DNA from: Physcia stellaris
Taxonomy: Eukaryota; Ascomycota; Lecanoromycetes; Caliciales; Physciaceae
Direction of reading: 5' to 3'
DNA: 64,000 nucleotides
Assembly: GCA_018902385.1 (NCBI GenBank)
Contig: JABSSW010000053.1
Location: forward strand, 186,001 to 250,000
Shown here: one piece after another, positions 57,996 through 64,000 of the stretch
How positions within the stretch are numbered: position 1 is the first letter of the stretch
Layout of the letters: the number at the start of each line of letters is the position of its first letter
Notes under the pieces: generated by a model
Databases searched by the model: none
What the model was told of the DNA's origin: nothing
What the model saw: the letters and a program-made list of their open reading frames with translations, nothing else
Program-made: the position numbers and the translations under genes

Positions 57996-59127
57996 CGGAT
58001 GATTACAGTACAACCCAGTTCAGAGCTCATCTTCTGTTCAGGCAGTGGTGCACGTCACTGTCATTGAGTAAAAGAAGATCCCTTTCGTGGCTCTATGGAC
58101 TTACTAGTCTGTTTCTATGTCTTGGGGTAACCAGAGTGCTGGTTTATTATCATAGCTTGAAGAGACTTGCTGTAGCTTCAATGCCGCCAAGGGCGCGTAG
58201 TCATCGACATACCTTTGTCGGACAAGGCTACATTATTACTCGTTATCTTTATTCCATTCAATTTTAGGGTTTGTAGTCTCGTCATAATCACATCCGTGCC
58301 AGTGTGTGGTTATCCGAAAAGACTGACATAATCGTCCGTTGGGCAGCTAGCAATTTTCGGCCGATGTCCACCCAACTTCAAGGTCATCCGCGTAGAGAAA
58401 GTCAGCACCTTAAGCATAGGGTGCAAATGGCGGATCACATACTGAAACAGAGCTAGAACTTCCCGAAGCCTCTTTTCTCCTTCCAACGGTTTGCAGGCCC
58501 TGCCACGTAACCACGTTGATCTCATCTGCAGATGCAGGCTTTAAAGAGCCTCGGTAGGGGCGAAAGAGCCACGACACTGCAGAGTGATTTGATTATTTTA
58601 CAAGGCGTGCGTTAATTATTATTAGCATCCCCATGGCCCTCTCCAATGAATGCGTTCGTAGGCTTACGAATTTCTGCCAATCTCCCAGAAGAATTACCCT
58701 GCAGAAGTATGCCCGATATTTTGCGGGCATATGAGAAAGGAACGGATCTGCTTCTGCCGCACTTATTTGCCTTGTGCAGGCTTACCGCATGAACCTGCAT
58801 ACTGCTGGAGGGGCATACTCGTATGACTGCGGCGCGTCGGGCTTGTTTGATTTCCAGCCCGGTCCATGGTAGTATCGAGAGCTGTCTCCTGGCCGCCACG
58901 CGCCCCCTCACCCCCGAAATCAAGCCGCTCCAGCACTCTTGTTCACTAGGGAATTCATAGGCCATATAGTCTGAAGTCGCTCTTCCGGTCCTTTTTTAAT
59001 TATTGACTAAGCTCAAAGAGTTTTCAGAGTCTCTGTAGAGCTGGTCTTCTGCACATTTGCGTATCAGTGGTGGTCCCTAGGCTTCTACGATCTTGCGCGT
59101 GCTTTTAACGACAATACAATCGCCAGA
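57996..59127. other. intergenic between SDR and receptor-like gene
   Basis: About 1.13 kb with no supported gene. Short frames on the minus strand (58612-58965) have no motifs. It probably contains the promoter of the plus-strand receptor-like gene. Confidence 0.4.
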
Positions 59128-60402
59128 ATGTATACCTTTCCTCTCAAGGATAATCCAAAGGGTATTGCGTCTGTTTCAGAGGAAACTGTATTGCTCGCTT
59201 TGGACTTCCTGGCGGTCGGTTTACGAATTTGGGCTCGAAGGATCAGACGAAGATCGCTAGCATTCAATGACTACGCTATCATGTTTGCTTTGGTGGGTAG
59301 TACCACATTAAAACATGCCATTGGCTGACCGAGACATGATAAGTTATTGGCATGTGGAGGATACGTTTTGACAGTCTTAGGTAAGATCTCCTTGTTGTGC
59401 GCTGGACGAACGGTAAAGCTGAGCAGGGATAGATTGCCTTGCTGGTAACGGACTACCCACGCAGCAAACGTTTGCGGCTGATCCAAACTCTGCCTCAAGA
59501 CGATTGAAGGTATATTGAAATGATCATCAGAAGTTTTTCTATTACTTACAAAGGCAGCTTGACTACATAGCATCTATTCTCTGGTGCGCGACCGTAACGT
59601 CCATTAGACTCTCGATCCTTGGTCTCTACAATGCAATCTTCATTTCGAAAAGATTCCGGCGAACGGTACTGGTGGTCATGGCTGTTCAAATCATCAATGG
59701 ACTCGTTTTCATCATCGCCATCTTAACACAGTGTCAGCCTCTTCGATATTATTGGGACCGGAGCATTCCAGGAGGCCATTGTGTGTCTTATCAAGATGGA
59801 TACCTCACTAGTTCTATCGTCAATATGATAATGGACATTATGGTTATTGTTCTCCCGGTACGCGTCATCTGGAGACTGCAGATGACGCGCCGGAGGAAGA
59901 TTGCTATCAGCTTGGTCTTCGGTTTGGGGGCACTGTGAGTACCTTCGTCACTTGATGCCAGGCCTTTCTAAATATTCCCAGAGTATGCGCAGTGACGGTT
60001 GTTCGTGTTATTCTCCTTACTACAAATAGTGGCACAGAAGGGGATACTACGTCCTGGTTTGTAGCAGGAATGTTCACGACCATGGAGTTTTATCTCGGTA
60101 TCATCACCGCGTGCTTGCCTCTCCTGCCGCCGGTGGGCTCGCATATTGCAAAGTCTTTCCGCGAAAGCAGGCTGTCCGATGTATCTATCTCGCTACATGC
60201 GACTTTAAGCCGTATCTGGACGCCAAGATCTAGCCAGAGTCACTCTTCCCGGGAGAATGCCGATGAAAGACTTGTGGGCCCATATCGTCCTCTACAGGTT
60301 CCCCATATGGAACGCTCGACTCGAAAAGATGCTTCTGAGACAGGGATATCCATCTCCACTAGAATCGATCAAGTCTCATCAACAAGTGACGGAGAGGTTT
60401 GA
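59128..60402 (+). CDS. PTH11-like/rhodopsin-fold integral membrane protein
   Basis: Five or so exons. TM1 (ETVLLALDFLAVGLRIWARR), 'LAFNDYAIMFALLLACGGYVLTVL' after an intron join, LDYIASILWCATVTSIRLSIL, VLVVMAVQIINGLVFIIAI with QCQPLRYYWD, IVNMIMDIMVIVLPVRVIWRLQM, 'AISLVFGLGALVCAVTVVRVILL', and MEFYLGIITACLPLLPPV. This gives seven helices with the QC.P...W signature of the fungal rhodopsin-like (PTH11-type) domain, followed by a Ser-rich cytosolic tail. Related proteins act as surface sensors in plant pathogens, but many sit in metabolite clusters without a known role. The small exon at about 59393-59520 is the least certain part. Confidence 0.8.
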
Positions 60403-61005
60403 TTATATCAACTATCCCTCTCAACGCAAAAATCGCGGCCACTAATCCGACAATTCAAATGGGCAATTGCACATACGGACAGAGGGGCCAGCATGAGAGA
60501 GGAGCTTTTTAAGTCTATTGAGGGGGCAGAGCTCAAACCCTTGACATATGGTAGTATCCATTATAATCAGCGTTAACCACTGTCCAAGTTGCCGTGGGCT
60601 TGCAAAAGGTGATCAAGTACTTGCAAGATCAAGAGTCTGGATTTCTGACAATAAAAGGTGTCCTATTGAGAAAGGTAAGCTCTTACTACTACTAAGACCA
60701 GGGACAATGAAGACAATAGCCAACCGATCTCGGAGATAGAAAAGAACGAATTAAAGCTTATGATCAGGAATTCTCGACTCATAACTGTAAACTATTGCTA
60801 CTTGCCAATTGATCTGGCCTTGATCTTCTGGTCCGATGGATGCCCCCACCTGTGACGCTCTGCTAATCACAGGTCTTGATAATGTTCTGTTCTTCTAATC
60901 GATCAGTAATTGACACCACGCTGAGTGCAAAAACATAGGAAAGCACCCTTTAAGCCATATAACGAAAAGCTCATCTTATTCTACCAACATTTCGACTACC
61001 AGCTC
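60403..61005. other. intergenic between receptor-like gene and O-methyltransferase
   Basis: About 600 bases between convergent genes, AT-richer toward 60.7-61.0 kb. No gene, repeat or RNA recognised. Confidence 0.4.
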
Positions 61006-62535
61006 CTAGAATTCTGATCGAACGTAATTAACCTCTACCAAGCCCATATTTTCACCAGTGTGGACTTTCATAATCTAGCATTCCCGGAGTTAGGCTTCAC
61101 ATTGTGATCGGATTAGATGTGCAATCTAACTTACCTCAAACCTCTCATCAGCTTCTTTAATAACTTTTCTAAATTCTCTCTCTGTCCTCTGCTTTGCACC
61201 CAGAACAACGAGCATCATAAGATCCATCCGACGGAGATCATGTTCTTGGGCTTTGCTCACAAACCCCGGCTCTGGTAGGATCGTCTCATTGATGAGTAGT
61301 GGCGTTCCGGGCTTACACTTCTCCAGCGCAGGGACTAAAGCTCGCAGTATCTTCACCACACCCTCGTCATTCTGGTTGTGCAAGCATTGGCGGATCACGA
61401 ATGCGCTAGCATCTTGAATCGGTTGTGGGGTGAAAAAGTCATGCTGTTGGAATGTGACCCGATCACCAAGTCCATTGAGTTTGCTAAGCTGCTGTCCTTG
61501 GGATAGGGTATTGTTCGACGCGTCTTGCACGATGAAAGTCAGATTTGAATAACGCTAGTCGCAGTAAGCTGTCGGCTGAAGCTCCAGGACTCAGGCCGCA
61601 GCTATCGGACCCCGTATACTTACTTGAGCCAGGGCAATGGAAACATGCCCGTTGCCTCCACCTAAATCGACAACTTTACCGTTCTGAAGTAAATCCCAGT
61701 TGAATCCGTCACTTAGAACTGATATCTGACGATTCACTAAATAGAAATGAGAGGCGATGAAACATGGAGGATAAGGAGAAGCCGTTACTCACCTTGAGAG
61801 ACCGCAGCCATTGCTTGCGCAAACCTGGCACCTTTACGAGGATCTTGCGCATAGTACTGGAAAATGGGTACATCATAGCAGCTCCGGAACGGGCAATGCT
61901 CGCTATCCGAGCGGTAAGGTGCTTCAGCGAGGCAGGCTGATGTTTTCGATGCAGCTGGGAACATCTCATCCATCCTGAAACCCAGTAAACGAAATGTGGA
62001 CAAATCAGAAGGGCATGTCACGAGAAACTCACTCTCGGAGAGCAGCAGCTTTGAAACCCGGATCCTCCACGAATAGCGCGGAGCTTGATGTATGCCGAAA
62101 TTTGTCCGGGCTCGATTCTTCAAACGTTCGCTGGGTCACCAATATTCGCATGATCCGTCCTACGCGGTCGGCATCTAAGCCTACAGCACTTGCCAGGTCA
62201 TTGAGACGAATACAAGCCGTGGAATCTAATGGCACTTTCTCGAAGAAGTCGAATTCAAGCGCAACTTGGTATGCTGCGAGGTCGTAGTGCGTTAGTAGAA
62301 GCGAGGTCATGGACTTTTTTGGTCCATTGATCAGCCTCAAGAAGTCTTGAGTTGTGTCCACAAGTGGTGCAAGTAGGTGCTCATATTCCGCGGTCGCGGG
62401 AGCACGATATCCAGGCTCATAGCATGGAGGTGGAAGGGTGTTGTCCTCGATGTACCGGTTGAGTGTTTCGGAGAGGGATGCAATTTTCCTCGCAATAGCC
62501 AGAATACTAGCTTGGCCTTCGGATAACGCTGTCAT
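61006..62535 (-). CDS. O-methyltransferase (plant-type OMT fold)
   Basis: Several exons. The start at 62535 (MTALSEGQASILAIARKIAS) opens the N-terminal dimerisation region (LTHYDLAAYQVALEFDFFEKVP, then 'LASAVGLDADRVGRIMRIL'). The SAM motif reads VVDLGGGNGHVSIALA; the catalytic region includes 'FVIRQCLHNQNDEGVVKILRALVPAL' with the active-site His, and 'LLINETILPEPG'. The last exon gives IMKVHTGENMGLVEVNYVRSEF with a TAG at 61006-61008. It transfers a methyl group to a phenolic or hydroxyl oxygen. It is divergent from the PKS across 565 bases, the usual layout for a tailoring enzyme. All motifs are intact. Confidence 0.88.
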
Positions 62536-63100
62536 CTGGGGCGTGACTTGGGTCAACAACAGAGTTTGACTACACAAGAGATAACGAGCCGTGAGACCTC
62601 AACAATTTCAATAATGCTGTATTTGTAAGAACGACTAGGTACACACTCTCACAACCAGAGTCGGCTTGAAGATACAACTGGTCAACGGGCTTGCAGACGT
62701 CGACTGGGCAGACATCTACGAAAAGCCCGAGTACAGCCTACCAAAACCGAAAAATCACGGGCAATCCATACACGCACTTTCTCGGCCGAATGGCGCTTAT
62801 AGCACGGATTAGACCCATCTCTGTGTCGCTTAAGTCCTTCTTTCGGCCTTACTCTGTTCAACTTATGGAAGCTCATGCCTCTATGATCGGTATTCTCGAC
62901 AATCCTACTAGTCAAGAGGGAGAAGGTGCTCTGTTCTTGTCATCTCGTTATCAAAGATCGTCCGGTATTCCACAATATCGGATGGTCTCCTCCACGATAA
63001 GGTAGCTCTAAGCTGCGAGGTTTGGATATAGTACATATTTCTTTTACTGCAAGAATTCTACCGAACCATCTGTCGGGCCATCCTCGTATCCCTACATTTT
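62536..63100. promoter_or_regulatory. bidirectional promoter region, O-methyltransferase and PKS
   Basis: 565 bases between two divergent starts. Probably shared regulation. No confident operator motif found by eye. Confidence 0.45.
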
Positions 63101-64000
63101 ATGCCATTCCAAATGCCTTCTTCAGTACCTCGGCCAGATGCTGATTGTACCTTTAACATGGATCCCCCAATATCAGAATGCCCCGAGCCCATTGCAATTG
63201 TGGGAATGGGTGGGTCACGCCTTTCTTCGAATCGTATTCCGAGAACCCTGATAGGCTAATTTACGGAGCAAATAGGCTGTCGTTGGCCTGGAGCAGTATC
63301 GAGCCCATCAGAGTTCTGGGACTTCCTAAGTAGGAAAGGCAACGGTTACCAAGATTTCAAAGATGACAAGGTTCATCTGGCAGGGTTCTATCATCCGAAC
63401 CCCCAAAGACAGGGAAGCTTCAACACCCGTGGAGGCTACTTTCTGCAGCAGGATCCGAGGCAGTTTGATCATGCTTTCTTTGGCATATCCCCTTCAGAGG
63501 TATTAACTATGGATCCCAGTCAAAGGAAACTCCTCGAAGTAACCTATGAAGCCTTTGAGAACGCTGGTCAGCCCTGGGCAAGTTTTTCAGGATCTAATAC
63601 TGGCGTTTATGTTGGTAATCACAACCTTGAGTTCGGTACTATGCAGTTGCGTGACACAGATCGGATCCTACCCTACGCCACAACTGGTGGTGCAGCGTCG
63701 ATTCTAAGCAACCGACTGAGCTTTGTGTTCAATCTTAAAGGACCGAGGTAAGATACGCTCTAGTTGGCTATCTGTAGCTCTGACAGGGTTTGCTTTATTA
63801 GTGTGACACTGGACACAGCATGTTCATCGTCAATGTACGCCTTACATCTTGCCGTGAATGCAATCAGGAACGGTGACTGTGATGCTGCAATAGCTGCTGG
63901 GAGCAATCTCATCCTCTCGCCAGATCTTCAGTTGTTCTGCGCGAAGTTAGGTGTATTGTCTTCTTCGAATGCATGTCACACCTTTGATGCCTCGGCAGAT
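63101..64000 (+). CDS. Highly reducing polyketide synthase, 5' part (ketosynthase)
   Basis: Start MPFQMPSSVPRPDADCTF. An intron (about 63210-63273) splits the opening GMGCRWPG motif of the KS domain. 'DPRQFDHAFFGISPSE', 'MDPSQRKLLEVTYEAFENAGQ', 'GVYVGNHNLEF' and 'ILSNRLSFVFNLKGP' follow. After a second intron comes VTLDTACSSSMYALHLAV, with the active-site Cys in DTACSS. The 'GCRWPG' start with no starter-unit (SAT) domain is typical of highly reducing fungal PKS. The gene continues past the window, so later domains (AT, DH, MT, ER, KR, ACP) cannot be seen. With the O-methyltransferase, SDR, FAD oxidase, P450 and regulator it defines the right-hand cluster. Confidence 0.9.

Noticed and set aside
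1-64000. tRNA, rRNA or CRISPR features
   Set aside because: No cloverleaf with a convincing T-arm, no rRNA-like stretch and no regularly spaced repeats were found by eye.

Overview
The window is nuclear DNA of a filamentous ascomycete (Pezizomycotina). The evidence is many short GT-AG introns of about 45-70 bases, typical ascomycete housekeeping genes (VPS39/VAM6, GON7, RXT3, BTN1/CLN3, ARG8), a Zn2Cys6 regulator, several P450s, a fungal terpene synthase and a highly reducing polyketide synthase. The class cannot be fixed from sequence alone. No tRNA, rRNA or CRISPR array was recognised.

Left flank (1-9.1 kb): the 5' end of a Ser/Pro-rich protein, GON7, VPS39, a cell-surface-like single-pass membrane protein and a GT69 glycosyltransferase. 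From 10.3 to 31.2 kb lies a secondary-metabolite cluster: a one-module A-T-C NRPS (one frame break), a P450, an aldo-keto reductase, a class I terpene synthase with a heptapeptide repeat at its N terminus, a second P450, an SDR, a membrane-anchored methyltransferase and an MFS exporter. The likely logic is a terpene skeleton that is oxidised, reduced and methylated, then joined to an amino acid by the NRPS and exported. No pathway-specific regulator was seen in this cluster.

Middle block (33-45.4 kb): an F-box protein (one frame break), a hormone-sensitive-lipase-like hydrolase, RXT3 (Rpd3L histone deacetylase complex), BTN1 (CLN3) and mitochondrial acetylornithine aminotransferase ARG8. ARG8 has tandem Gcn4/CPC1-type sites just upstream.

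From 45.65 to 47.99 kb is an AT-rich, gene-free island. Its C residues survive almost only before A or G; CpT and CpC are nearly absent on both strands. That is not the classical CpA-directed RIP pattern. An inverted-repeat partner lying just outside the island shows the same CpY-to-TpY changes directly.

Right block (48.3-64 kb): a second biosynthetic region with a P450, a secreted BBE-type FAD oxidase, a Zn2Cys6 regulator, an SDR, a PTH11-like seven-helix receptor, an O-methyltransferase and, divergent from it, the start of a highly reducing PKS that runs off the window. Exon joins given below were worked out by eye from splice sites and family conservation. Intron boundaries are therefore predictions.
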